A stretch of DNA of 16,183 nucleotides from the NCBI GenBank assembly GCA_035761805.1, contig DASTQL010000033.1, positions 1 to 16,183 of the forward strand, given 5' to 3'. Position numbers and translations under genes: made by a program. A model generated the notes under the pieces. It saw nothing but the letters and a program-made list of their open reading frames with translations, did no database searches and was not told where the DNA came from. The DNA comes from DASTQL01 sp035761805. Its GTDB lineage: Bacteria; Actinomycetota; Actinomycetes; Jiangellales; Jiangellaceae. Shown piece by piece: positions 6,775-14,925 of this stretch (the first letter of the stretch is position 1; each line of letters starts with the position of its first letter).

Positions 6775-8247
6775 TCATCCCAATCGGTACACGGCGGCCG
6801 CGGCCGCGTCGTAGAGCTCCGTCGCCTGCTCGAGCGTCCGGCCGATGGCCGTCAGCCCGAAACGTCCGTCGATCGCCAAGCACGCGAGCATGTGCAGGAC
6901 CACGCCGGTGCCACGTCGGTGGTCGAAGGTCACCCCGGCTCCGTCGACGGCCCGGATCACCGCGGCCGGCGGGATCCCGAGCCAGCACGGATCCACCAGG
7001 TTGTCGGTGGCGACGTAGGACCGCTGCTCGCTGCCGCCCGTCGTCACCCAGCACCCGCGCCACTCGTCGTACCGTCCGGGGACGAGGTTCTGCAGGACGG
7101 TGAAGGGGTGGGTCGTCCCACCCTTGCGCAGGTTGATCTCCACCCCGAGCATCCGCCAGGTCCCGGGTCGGTCCTCGACCGCCATGAAGTCCACGCTGAA
7201 GCGCCCGACCACGCCGTGGCCGGCGAGGTGCAGACCGACCGCCCGGCCGTGACGGCCCAGTTCCGCGGCGTACGCGGGCAGCGCTGGGAACCGACAACCG
7301 GTGTAGACGTGCCCGCTCAGCACCTGCTCGTGCGTCGAGAGCACCACGACCTCGCCGCCCGGTCGGACCTCCACCTGCACGCTCGGGCTGGTCACGACCC
7401 GGCCGGTGACCAGCTGCTCCACGACACCGCCCTGCGAGAGCATCCGCAGGTACGACGCCGGCTGCCTCCGCGCCCACGCCCGGACGGTGGCGTCCAGCGG
7501 TGCGGCCCCCGCCGATCGCAGGTCGATGACCGAGTTGCCCTCGCCGGCGCCGCTGTCGTCGAGCTTGACGACGACACCCTCCGTCGACGGGTCCACGGCG
7601 CGGACGGCCGCTGACGCTGCCACCACCCCGTGCACGTCGCGGACGTCCTCCCGGCCGGGCGGCACCGGCACGCCCGCGGCCGTGAGGATCCGGCGCCCGG
7701 CACTCTTGAAGCCCAACGGCCACAGGTGCGGGGCGGTGCCGTTGACCGGCACCTGCAGGCGCAGCGCCACCTCCACCTCGTCCTGGGTGACGTTCCACGG
7801 CTCGATGAATGCCGGTCGCCCCCGGATCATCTGGCGCACCGCACGCAGGTGTGCCGGCCGGTCGAGCAGCTTGGCCGCGATCGACCGGGCCGATGAGTCG
7901 GGCACGGTGACCGCCCGGAAGCGGGACCGCACCCTCGCACGCAGACCCGGCGGGACCAGCGAGACATAGTGCTCGAGCAGCTCGGCGTCCGGCGGTTCGC
8001 AGCTGATGAACACGAGCTCGCAGTTCGGGATGCGGTGGAGCATCAGGTGGCCCACCAGGTAGCGGTGCTCCAGCGCGGGGATCCGCGGACCGTAGTGCGA
8101 CAGCAACGACTCGCCGAGGCTGTACGAGGGGAGGGCGATCACGACGTGCTCGGTCCCGGACCCGGGGCGGTTGGCCGTGAGGGCCGGGCCCAGGGCGGCC
8201 TGGAGGTCCTCGAAGCCGAGGTCGACCGCGTGTGCCACGCGCCCCAT
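6775..8247 (-). CDS. PGM1-like ATP-grasp peptide ligase
   Basis: A 490-residue soluble enzyme. PGM1 of the pheganomycin pathway is an ATP-grasp ligase that joins a carboxylate, as acyl-phosphate, to the amino group of a peptide. The N-terminal 200 residues are a family-specific region (HVVIALPSYSLGESLLSHYG at about 34-53; HLWPLGFKSAGRRIL at 174-188). The ATP-grasp part shows GVVVKLDDSGAGEGNSVIDL (224-243), with K228 and the flexible glycine loop, GGVVEQLVTG (273-282), the likely metal ligands D353 in RFSVDFMAV and E370/N372 in GVEINLRKGGTTHPF, and a PGM1-type C-terminus with GVVLHMLACLAIDGRFGLTAIG (448-469). ATG at 8247 is chosen; the frame stays open to a GTG at 8376, but that addition is low-complexity Pro/Arg/Ala. 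It is divergent from the S8 peptidase gene. Confidence 0.82.
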   Translation of the reverse strand: MGRVAHAVDLGFEDLQAALGPALTANRPGSGTEHVVIALPSYSLGESLLSHYGPRIPALEHRYLVGHLMLHRIPNCELVFISCEPPDAELLEHYVSLVPPGLRARVRSRFRAVTVPDSSARSIAAKLLDRPAHLRAVRQMIRGRPAFIEPWNVTQDEVEVALRLQVPVNGTAPHLWPLGFKSAGRRILTAAGVPVPPGREDVRDVHGVVAASAAVRAVDPSTEGVVVKLDDSGAGEGNSVIDLRSAGAAPLDATVRAWARRQPASYLRMLSQGGVVEQLVTGRVVTSPSVQVEVRPGGEVVVLSTHEQVLSGHVYTGCRFPALPAYAAELGRHGRAVGLHLAGHGVVGRFSVDFMAVEDRPGTWRMLGVEINLRKGGTTHPFTVLQNLVPGRYDEWRGCWVTTGGSEQRSYVATDNLVDPCWLGIPPAAVIRAVDGAGVTFDHRRGTGVVLHMLACLAIDGRFGLTAIGRTLEQATELYDAAAAAVYRLG

Positions 8248-8378
8248 GGTCCCGGTCGGCGGCCCTGCGGGTCCAGGGACGTCGGCGCGGGGGCTGGCGC
8301 GGGCGGCCCGGGTGGGCGACAGTCGGGGGGCACCCGGGGCGCGGGGCCGCGGGTGGTCTCGAAGGGGGACCCACACCC
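8248..8378. other. 131-nt gap between ligase and peptidase genes, no promoter or peptide gene recognised
   Basis: Both genes must be expressed from this very GC-rich gap or from inside their neighbours' coding sequence. It contains almost no A/T and no TANNNT box. No short frame with a good ribosome binding site is visible in it on either strand. The only clear signal is AAGGGGG about ten bases before the peptidase ATG. Confidence 0.5.
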
Positions 8379-9575
8379 ATGCCTGACTACGTCGTGCTCC
8401 GGGACCTGAGCCGACCGATCACCAGCAGCCCGTTCGAGGGCGGCCTGGAGAGCCTCGAGGGAGCCGTCGCGGCCGGCCCCGGCGAGCCACGCGTGGACGT
8501 CGAGGACCTCCGCCCCGACGACGTACGGGCGCTGGTGCGCGACCCGGAGGTGCGCGCCGTGGCACCGGTGATGCCCACCGCGCTCATCCGCCCGGTGGAG
8601 CTGGACGAGGGCGAGGGTGAGGAGCCGGCCGAGGGCCAGCCCGCGTGGGGCATCGCGGCCGTCGGGGCGGACACCAGCCTCCGTACGGGAGCGGGCGTGG
8701 TGCCAGCGGTGCTCGACACCGGCATCGACGCGGCGCACCCGGCCTTCGCCGGAGTCACGCTCGTGCAGCAGGACTTCTCCGGGGACGGTGACGGCGACGT
8801 CCAGGGTCACGGCTCGCACTGCGCCGGCACGGTGCTCGGGCGGGACGTCGACGGGCACCGCATCGGCGTGGCCCGCGGCGTGGACCGGGCTCTGATCGGC
8901 AAGGTCCTCGGTGACGACGGCAGTGGCGACACCGACATGCTGTTCCGGGGCATGCTGTGGGCGCTCCAGCAGGGCGCTCGGGTCGTCTCGATGTCCCTCG
9001 GCTTCGACTTCCCCGGTCTGGTCAAGCGGCTCGCCGACCGCGGGTGGCCGGTCGACCTCGCCACCTCGGCCGCCCTCGAGGCCTACCGCGCGAACCTGCG
9101 GATGTTCGACGCGGTCATGGGTGTCGTGCAGAGTCAGGAGCCCTTCACCGGGGGCACGCTGGTCGTCGCCGCCGCCGGCAACGAGAGCCGGCGCAACGTC
9201 AACCCCGACCACGAGATCGGTGCCTCGCTGCCCGCGGCGGCCGAGGGAATGGTCTCGGTCGGGGCACTCGGGACGTCCCCGGACGGGCTCGTCGTCGCGC
9301 CGTTCTCGAACACCTTCCCGCTCGTCGCGGCGCCGGGGGTGGGGGTGCTCTCCGCCGAGGCCGGCGGCGGCCTGGTCTCCTTCAACGGCACCAGCATGGC
9401 CACGCCGCACGTCGCCGGGGTCGCCTGCCTGTGGTGGGAAGAGGTCCTGGCCTCGCCGCTACCCTCGACCGCCGCGACCGTGCTCGCCAAGCTCCTCGCG
9501 ACCGCCGACGTCACCGCGCTGGCCCCCGGCGGCGACGTCGCCGACCGGGGCGTCGGGATCGTCCGCGCACCCTGA
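8379..9575 (+). CDS. Subtilisin-like S8 family serine peptidase, no signal peptide
   Basis: A 398-residue endopeptidase with a complete catalytic set: D113 in VPAVLDTGID, H144 in QGHGSHCAGT, oxyanion N268 in VVAAAGNES and nucleophile S339 in FNGTSMATPHVAG. HGSHCAG replaces the common HGTHVAG. The first 75 residues (VVLRDLSR..., ALVRDPEVRAVAPVMPTALI at 51-70) resemble an I9-like or fervidolysin-like propeptide, then an acidic DEGEGEEPAEG linker leads to the catalytic domain at PAWGIAAVGA. There is no hydrophobic N-terminal segment, so the enzyme is probably cytoplasmic, or exported by an unusual route. The ATG at 8379 has AAGGGGG upstream. Divergence from the PGM1-like ligase suggests a shared peptide-processing role, which is inference. 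Confidence 0.9.
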   Translation: MPDYVVLRDLSRPITSSPFEGGLESLEGAVAAGPGEPRVDVEDLRPDDVRALVRDPEVRAVAPVMPTALIRPVELDEGEGEEPAEGQPAWGIAAVGADTSLRTGAGVVPAVLDTGIDAAHPAFAGVTLVQQDFSGDGDGDVQGHGSHCAGTVLGRDVDGHRIGVARGVDRALIGKVLGDDGSGDTDMLFRGMLWALQQGARVVSMSLGFDFPGLVKRLADRGWPVDLATSAALEAYRANLRMFDAVMGVVQSQEPFTGGTLVVAAAGNESRRNVNPDHEIGASLPAAAEGMVSVGALGTSPDGLVVAPFSNTFPLVAAPGVGVLSAEAGGGLVSFNGTSMATPHVAGVACLWWEEVLASPLPSTAATVLAKLLATADVTALAPGGDVADRGVGIVRAP

Positions 9576-9594
9576 CGAGCCCCGGGACCGGGCC

Positions 9595-9618
9595 GGCCCG
9601 CCCCTCGAGGGGCGGGCC
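9595..9618 (+). terminator. Perfect 24-nt palindrome, intrinsic terminator hairpin
   Basis: The arms GGCCCGCCCCTC and GAGGGGCGGGCC form an uninterrupted palindrome centred on TCGA, 20 bases after the peptidase stop and before the mrp operon. Only a weak T-containing stretch (GATTCGGTTGG) follows. The position and stability fit a GC-rich intrinsic terminator that isolates the two transcription units. Confidence 0.7.
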
Positions 9619-9683
9619 GTCGCCGGGATTCGGTTGGATGGGGGGGTGCAGCCCCGTGACCTGACGCCGCGCCCGGGGTTGCG

Positions 9684-12455
9684 GTGATCCTGGTCTGGGC
9701 GCTGGCCACGATGGTCGTGGCCGCGGGGCTGGCACCGTTCCTCGCCGCCCGGCTCGGCCGCGCCACGGGCTATCCCCTCGCAGCGGTCTTCGTCGCGGTC
9801 CTCGCGATGGTCATGAGCCAGTACCGCGAGGTCGTCGTCGACCACGAGACGATCGAGTACGTCCGCCCCTGGATCCCGGTGCTCAGAGCGTCCTTCGCGC
9901 TGCGGCTGGACGGGCTGTCGTTGCTGTTCTCGATCGTCGTGCTGGGCGTGGGTGCCCTGATCATGCTCTACTGCCCGCGCTACCTCTCGGCCGGCAGCGG
10001 TCACGGGCGGCTCTTCGGCATCCTCACCTTCTTCGCCGCCGCGATGCTCACGCTGGTCCTGGCGGACGACGTCGTGCTGCTGTTCGTCGGCTGGGAGCTG
10101 ACGACGCTGTGCTCGTTCCTCCTGGTGGGTGGCCGGGGGTTGGCGGGCGCCAAGCCCGCGACGCGGGCGTTCGTCATCACGGCAGGCGGCGGCCTGGCCC
10201 TGCTGGCGGCGGTGATCATGCTCTCCGTGGTCGCCGGCACCACCCGGCTGAGCGAGATCCTCCAGCAGACAGACGTGATCGCCGAGTCGCCCCTCTACCC
10301 GTGGATCGGCGCCCTCACGGTGGTCGCGGCCTTGAGCAAGTCGGCCCAGCTCCCGCTGCACTTCTGGCTGCCGGACGCCATGGTGGCGATCACACCGGTC
10401 AGCGCCTACCTGCACGCTGCCACCCTGGTCAAGGGCGGTGTCTACGTGCTGCTGCGCTTCTCGCCGCTCTACGCCGACCGGCCGCTGTGGCACCTGGTCC
10501 TCATGGCCGTCGGCCTCGTGACCGCCGTCGTCGGCGCCCTGTTCGCCATGCAGCAGCACGACCTCAAGTCGATCCTGGCCTACTCCACCGTCAGCCAGCT
10601 CGGTTGGATCATCGCCCTCGTCGGCGTGGGCACGACGGCGGCGCTCGCGGCGGCGGCGTTGCACACCTTCGCGCACGCGCTGTTCAAGGCGACCCTGTTC
10701 ATGCTCGTGGGCATCATCGACCGCGAGGCCGGCAGCCGCGACATCCGCGAGCTCGAGGGGCTGTGGCGGGTCATGCCGATCACGGCGACCCTCACCGCAT
10801 TCGCCGCGTTGTCGATGGCGGGGATCCCGCCGTTCGTCGGCTTCGTGTCCAAGGAGGAGGCCTACTACGCCTTCCTGTCCACCTCGGACGCGGACTGGAC
10901 CCCTCTCGGGGCCGACTGGACCGGCGGCCTGTCCGCCGGCATCGCCGTGCTGGCGGCCAGCCTCACCTTCGCGTACGGCTTCCGGATCCTGCACGGCGCC
11001 TTCGGCGGGCGGATCGCCCAGCGTGGACTGTACGAGCCGAGTGCGGCCTTCTGGCTTCCCGCCGCCGTCCCGGCCGTGGCCGGCCTGGTCCTGGGCCTCT
11101 ACCCGCAGGTGCTCAACCCCCTGGTCACCAGGACCGTCGTCGACACGGCCTTCCAGGTCTCCGAGGCGGACCTGGCCCTCTGGCACGGCTTCACGGTGGC
11201 GCTGGCGCTGTCCGTCCTGACCATCGTGATCGGCGGCGCTCTCTTCGTCCGTCGCGAGCAGGTCGAGGATCTGGTGCTGCGAGTGCGGCTGCCCTTCACC
11301 GGCGCGCAGGTCTTCGACCGCGTGTACGAGGGGGCGATCCGGTTCGGGGCCGACGTCGGGCGACCGGCCCGTAGCGGCGCGACCGGTGCGCAGCTGGCCT
11401 GGCCGCTCGGGGCCCTCGTACTGCTCGCCGGAGTGGGTCTGCTCTGGCTGCGGGACCCTCCGCCGGCACCGCTGCCGACCACGGAGGCCGGTGACTGGGC
11501 CCTGGTGGCGCTGCTCGCCGTGGCGGTCGCCGCCCTGGCCGGGGTCGGCAACCGGCTGGCGGCCCTCGGCCTCCTCGGGGTGGTCGGTCTGGTGGTCGCG
11601 TCGGTCTTCCTCTCGCTGGGGGCGCCGGACCTGGCGCTGACGCAGGTGCTCGTCGAGATCCTCACGGTGGTCGTGGCCGTCCTGGTGCTGCGTCGGCTGC
11701 CCCTGCGGTTCCGCCGGGTCGCGCGCCCGCAGCAGTCGGCCGCCGCCGTCCTGGCCGTCGCCTCCGGACTCACGGTGGGAACGGCCACCTACCTGCTCAC
11801 CGGGCGGCGTGAGCGGTCCGAGATCGCCGACTACCTGCTCGTCGAGGCGGAGGAGGCGACCGGCGGCACAAACGTCGTCAACACGGTCCTGGTCGACTTC
11901 CGGGGACTCGACACGCTGGGCGAGGTGGCCGTCCTCGCCGTGGCCGGACTGGGTCTGCTCGTGCTGCTGGCCGCCCCACGTGAGCGGGACCCCGCCCCGG
12001 CCGGCCCGATCGACACCCTGGCCGATGGTGCGGGCGTGGTCTTCCGGATCGCCGGCCGGGTGCTCGGCCCGGTGGTGGTCCTGCTCTCGGTGTGGCTGCT
12101 GCTGCGCGGGCACGACGAGCCCGGCGGTGGATTCATCGCCGCCCTGGTCGCCGGAGCCGGTGTGGCGATCATGCAGCTCCCGCGGGGCCCCGATGCCGGA
12201 CCGCGGCTGCCCGCGCGCCCGCTCATCGCCGCGGGTCTGGGCCTCGCAGCGGTCACCGGAGCGCTCGGCTTCCTGGACGGCTCGTACCTCCGCCCGCTCA
12301 CCGGGGAGTTGCCGGTCCTCGGTCTCAAGCTGACCTCCTCGCTGGTCTTCGACGTGGGGGTGTTCCTCGTCGTCGTCGGGTTGGTGGTGGCCGCGCTCGA
12401 CCGACTGGCCAGCGGCCAGGTGCCGGTCGCGGCGGGGGACGGTGACCGCCGATGA
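9684..12455 (+). CDS. mrpA: Na+/H+ antiporter subunit A fused to subunit B (MrpA-MrpB)
   Basis: A 923-residue polytopic membrane protein, the largest subunit of the Mrp/Mnh antiporter, related to complex I NuoL. The first 500 residues carry the proton-translocating core: GWELTTLCSFLLVGG (136-150, E138), ALSKSAQLPLHFWLPDAM (216-233, K219), TPVSAYLHAATLVKGGVY (237-254, K250) and the H327/H331 region. Next come the MrpA-specific segment SLGAPDLALTQVLVEILT and the MrpA C-terminal region NTVLVDFRGLDTLGEVAVLA. After that, from about residue 775, lies an MnhB domain with LLRGHDEPGGGFIAALVAGAG. Separate mrpB genes are usual in Bacillus, while A-B fusions occur in other lineages. GTG at 9684 is chosen, with a weak GGGG five bases upstream. 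The stop overlaps mrpC by ATGA. Confidence 0.93.
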   Translation: MILVWALATMVVAAGLAPFLAARLGRATGYPLAAVFVAVLAMVMSQYREVVVDHETIEYVRPWIPVLRASFALRLDGLSLLFSIVVLGVGALIMLYCPRYLSAGSGHGRLFGILTFFAAAMLTLVLADDVVLLFVGWELTTLCSFLLVGGRGLAGAKPATRAFVITAGGGLALLAAVIMLSVVAGTTRLSEILQQTDVIAESPLYPWIGALTVVAALSKSAQLPLHFWLPDAMVAITPVSAYLHAATLVKGGVYVLLRFSPLYADRPLWHLVLMAVGLVTAVVGALFAMQQHDLKSILAYSTVSQLGWIIALVGVGTTAALAAAALHTFAHALFKATLFMLVGIIDREAGSRDIRELEGLWRVMPITATLTAFAALSMAGIPPFVGFVSKEEAYYAFLSTSDADWTPLGADWTGGLSAGIAVLAASLTFAYGFRILHGAFGGRIAQRGLYEPSAAFWLPAAVPAVAGLVLGLYPQVLNPLVTRTVVDTAFQVSEADLALWHGFTVALALSVLTIVIGGALFVRREQVEDLVLRVRLPFTGAQVFDRVYEGAIRFGADVGRPARSGATGAQLAWPLGALVLLAGVGLLWLRDPPPAPLPTTEAGDWALVALLAVAVAALAGVGNRLAALGLLGVVGLVVASVFLSLGAPDLALTQVLVEILTVVVAVLVLRRLPLRFRRVARPQQSAAAVLAVASGLTVGTATYLLTGRRERSEIADYLLVEAEEATGGTNVVNTVLVDFRGLDTLGEVAVLAVAGLGLLVLLAAPRERDPAPAGPIDTLADGAGVVFRIAGRVLGPVVVLLSVWLLLRGHDEPGGGFIAALVAGAGVAIMQLPRGPDAGPRLPARPLIAAGLGLAAVTGALGFLDGSYLRPLTGELPVLGLKLTSSLVFDVGVFLVVVGLVVAALDRLASGQVPVAAGDGDRR

Positions 12456-12838
12456 GCGTCGCCGTGGCCGTGGCCGTCCTGGTGGCGGGAGGGGTCTACC
12501 TCGTCCTGCAGCTCGGGCTGGTCCGGGTGGCGTTCGGCTTCGTGCTGCTCGGCCACGCGGCCAACCTGGTGCTGCTCGCCTCGGGCGGGGTGGGGCGGCG
12601 GACCGCTCCGCTGGTCGGGGGGGCGACCGACGAGGAGATCGCGACGACGGCGGACCCGCTCCCGCAGGCCTTCGCGCTCACGGCGATCGTCATCACCTTC
12701 GGGATCACCGTGTACCTGCTGGCGCTGGTGGCGGCGGGAGCCGACGACGACCCCTCGGCCGAGAAGTCGCCGGCCGGCGAGCCGGACCCGGCCCGCAGCG
12801 AGGCATCCGCGGCCGACGAGACAGAGGGGCCCTCGTGA
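12452..12838 (+). CDS. mrpC: Na+/H+ antiporter subunit C (MrpC/MnhC)
   Basis: A 128-residue NuoK-like subunit with three transmembrane helices (about residues 3-20, 26-45 and 68-93). The blocks VYLVLQLGLVRVAFGFVLLGHAANLVLLA and DPLPQAFALTAIVITFGITV are characteristic, the latter matching the DPLPQALVLTAIVI motif of the family. Start and stop overlap the neighbours (ATGA with mrpA, GTGA with mrpD), showing translational coupling. A hydrophilic tail of about 35 residues rich in Ala, Asp, Glu, Ser and Pro follows the last helix and is longer than in a minimal subunit. Confidence 0.93.
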   Translation: MSVAVAVAVLVAGGVYLVLQLGLVRVAFGFVLLGHAANLVLLASGGVGRRTAPLVGGATDEEIATTADPLPQAFALTAIVITFGITVYLLALVAAGADDDPSAEKSPAGEPDPARSEASAADETEGPS

Positions 12839-14298
12839 ACGCGCTCCTCCCGCTGGTCGTCGCGGGGCCGCTCCTCTCGGCGATGGTCGCCCTGACCGCG
12901 GGGAGCCCGCGTCTGCGACGGGCGCTCGGCCTGGTCGTCCCCGCCGCCGTGCTCGTCGCGGCGGTCGCCCTCGTCACGGCCACGTCCGACGGGGACGTTC
13001 TGGTCGCCCAGGTGGCCGGCTGGCCCGCGGGAGTGTCCATCAGCTTCGCCGCGGACCTGCTCGGTGCGCTGATGCTCGCTCTGACCTCGCTCCTGGTCCT
13101 GGTGTGCATGGCTTACGCCGCAATCTCGGGCGACGACCGGGACCCCTACTACGTCCCCCTGGCACTCGTGCTCTCCGCCGGCACCTTCGGTGCCTTCCTC
13201 ACCGCCGACCTGTTCAACCTCTTCGTGCTCATCGAGATCGCGCTGATCCCCTCGTACGTGCTGATGACGCGCACCGGGTCGCGAGAGGAGCTCGGCGCCG
13301 GGCGCATCTACCTCACGGTCAACCTGACGGCCTCGACGGTGTTCCTCTTCGGGGTCGGGCTGCTGTACGGGACGGCCGGGACGGTGAACTTGGGCCAGCT
13401 GGTGGGGGCCGGAGCCGAGTCCGGGGGCGTGGCCCTGGCCACCGGTGTACTCCTGGTCGCGCTGGCGATCAAGGCGGCGCTGGTCCCGGTGCACGGCTGG
13501 CTCCCGCGCTCGTACCCATACCCGTCGCCCGTGGTGACCGCGCTCTTCTCCGGGCTGCTCACCAAGATCGGCGTCTACGCGATCTTCCGCGTGTACACGG
13601 TCATCTTCTCCGGGGAGTCCCGCTGGGACGTCGTCGTCGTCGTCGTGACGATCGCCAGCATGGTCGTGGGCGTGCTCGGCGCCCTCGGCGAGACCACCGT
13701 CCGGGCAGTACTGGCCTTCCACATGGTCAGCCAGGTCGGCTACATCGTGCTCGGCGTCGGTATCGGCGGTGTCGTCGGTCTCTCGGCCGGCATCTTCTAC
13801 CTGCTTCACCACACGGTGGTGAAGACCAGCCTCTTCCTCTCCGCCGGCGTCGTGGAGCGGGTCGAGGGGACCGGGCGCATCGATCGGCTCGGCGGCCTGG
13901 CCCGTCGCCAGCCGCTGCTCGGGGTCGCCTTCATGGGTGCCGCGCTGTCCCTCGTCGGGATCCCGCCGTTCTCCGGGTTCGTCGCCAAGTACGTCCTCAT
14001 CCGGGCGGGCGTGGTGGACGGGCAGCACGTGGCAGCCGCGGTGGCCCTGGTCGTCAGCCTGTTCACCCTGCTGTCCATGCTCAAGGTGTGGAACGGCGTC
14101 TTCTGGGGCGGGGAGCCCACCCGCGACGACCGGCTGGCGCCGCTCATACCTCCTCGCGGGATGGTCGTCCCCGGGCTGGTGCTGGCCGCCTTGTCCCTGC
14201 TCGTGGGCGTCTCGCCGGAGTGGCTCCTCTGGCTCTCCGACCGGGCCGCGGCAGGGCTGGCCGACCCGAGCACGTACGCCACGGCGGTCGCGGGGTGA
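12835..14298 (+). CDS. mrpD: Na+/H+ antiporter subunit D (MrpD/MnhD)
   Basis: A 487-residue membrane subunit homologous to the antiporter-like complex I subunits NuoM and NuoN. It has about 14 predicted hydrophobic helices. Key blocks are DLFNLFVLIEIALIPSYVLM (125-144), with E134 of the proton path, LVALAIKAALVPVHGWLP (207-224), with K213, and SGLLTKIGVYAIFRVYTV, with K244, then HMVSQVGYIVLGVG and SLVGIPPFSGFVAKYVLIRAG. The GTG start at 12835 overlaps the mrpC stop as GTGA, and GAGGGG lies upstream as a ribosome binding site. It is part of the mrp operon and would form the proton- and cation-conducting module together with MrpA. Confidence 0.93.
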   Translation: MNALLPLVVAGPLLSAMVALTAGSPRLRRALGLVVPAAVLVAAVALVTATSDGDVLVAQVAGWPAGVSISFAADLLGALMLALTSLLVLVCMAYAAISGDDRDPYYVPLALVLSAGTFGAFLTADLFNLFVLIEIALIPSYVLMTRTGSREELGAGRIYLTVNLTASTVFLFGVGLLYGTAGTVNLGQLVGAGAESGGVALATGVLLVALAIKAALVPVHGWLPRSYPYPSPVVTALFSGLLTKIGVYAIFRVYTVIFSGESRWDVVVVVVTIASMVVGVLGALGETTVRAVLAFHMVSQVGYIVLGVGIGGVVGLSAGIFYLLHHTVVKTSLFLSAGVVERVEGTGRIDRLGGLARRQPLLGVAFMGAALSLVGIPPFSGFVAKYVLIRAGVVDGQHVAAAVALVVSLFTLLSMLKVWNGVFWGGEPTRDDRLAPLIPPRGMVVPGLVLAALSLLVGVSPEWLLWLSDRAAAGLADPSTYATAVAG

Positions 14299-14302
14299 GG
14301 AC

Positions 14303-14671
14303 ATGAGCATGCTCACCAGAGGCTCGAGGAGGGCGTGGCGGCTGCTCGCCTTCGCCGTGTGGTTCGCCCGCGAGCTGGTGGTGGCCAACGCCCAGGTGGC
14401 CTGGGACGTCGTCACCCCGCGCGACCGGGTCGAGGCGGGCATCGTGGAGCTCCGGCTGCGCAGCCGTACGGACGCCGAGATCGCAGCCGTCGCCAATCTC
14501 GTGTCACTCACGCCGGGGACCCTGACGCTCGCCATCCGCCGGGAACCGGCCACGATCTGGGTCCACGGGATGTACGCGCCCGACGCCGAGTCCTTCCGGA
14601 GGAGGCTCCGGCGGATGGAGGACCACACCTTGCACGCGTTGCGCCTCGACGACGGGGGCAGGGACCGGTGA
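14303..14671 (+). CDS. mrpE: Na+/H+ antiporter subunit E (MrpE/MnhE)
   Basis: A 122-residue subunit with a membrane-associated N-terminal helix (about 12-32) and a soluble C-terminal domain. Family blocks are VVANAQVAWDVVTP (26-39), the LANxxxLTPGTLT-like VANLVSLTPGTLTLAI and TIWVHGMYAPDAESF. ATG 14303 follows mrpD by four bases, with GTGAGG upstream; ATG 14309 is an in-frame alternative two codons later. The stop overlaps mrpF by GTGA. MrpE is needed for assembly or full activity of the Mrp complex in characterised systems. Confidence 0.92.
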   Translation: MSMLTRGSRRAWRLLAFAVWFARELVVANAQVAWDVVTPRDRVEAGIVELRLRSRTDAEIAAVANLVSLTPGTLTLAIRREPATIWVHGMYAPDAESFRRRLRRMEDHTLHALRLDDGGRDR

Positions 14672-14925
14672 TCGTCATCGACGCGGCCCTGGGCCTGCTC
14701 GCCGTGGGCGTGCTCAGCGCGATGGTCCGCATGGTCAAGGGTCCTCACGCGGCCGATCGGGCCGTCGCGGCCGACCTGACCTTCTTCGCCTTCGTGGCTG
14801 TCGTCGCGCTCCTCGCCGTTCGACTGGAGGAGCAGGCCCTGCTCGACATCGCGGTCATCGCGACGTTGGTGGGGTTCCTGGCCACCGTCGCCCTCGCCCG
14901 GCTCGTCCACCGGGAGGAGCGATGA
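14668..14925 (+). CDS. mrpF: Na+/H+ antiporter subunit F (MrpF/MnhF)
   Basis: An 85-residue small membrane subunit with three helices. The conserved segment GPHAADRAVAADLTFFAF, including the DR pair, is followed by EEQALLDIAVIATLVGFLATVALAR, the usual MnhF ending with the LD-x-A and GF-x-xTVA pattern. GTG 14668 overlaps the mrpE stop as GTGA and the gene ends in ATGA with mrpG, so it is too short and too embedded to stand alone. In studied bacteria MrpF is linked to Na+ and bile salt efflux as part of the complex. Confidence 0.92.
   Translation: MIVIDAALGLLAVGVLSAMVRMVKGPHAADRAVAADLTFFAFVAVVALLAVRLEEQALLDIAVIATLVGFLATVALARLVHREER

Noticed and set aside
8248..8376. N-terminal extension of the peptide ligase up to GTG 8376.
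   Set aside because: The added 43 residues are low-complexity Pro/Arg/Ala/Gly, as expected from reading GC-rich noncoding DNA, and would nearly touch the divergent peptidase start.
9639..9664. Tiny frame MGGCSPVT upstream of mrpA, considered as a leader peptide.
   Set aside because: Eight codons, no family or attenuator structure visible; it cannot be separated from chance.
9459..12113. An 884-codon minus-strand frame covering mrpA.
   Set aside because: It is rich in His, Asp, Gln, Arg and Gly with no domain, typical of the complement of GC-rich coding DNA; the plus strand encodes a clear MrpA.
12702..12714. A GATCACCGTG match inside mrpC, considered as a further copy of the intergenic repeat.
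   Set aside because: Only the 10-mer matches; no inverted partner arm lies about 43 bases away, and the bases encode the conserved ITVY stretch of MrpC.
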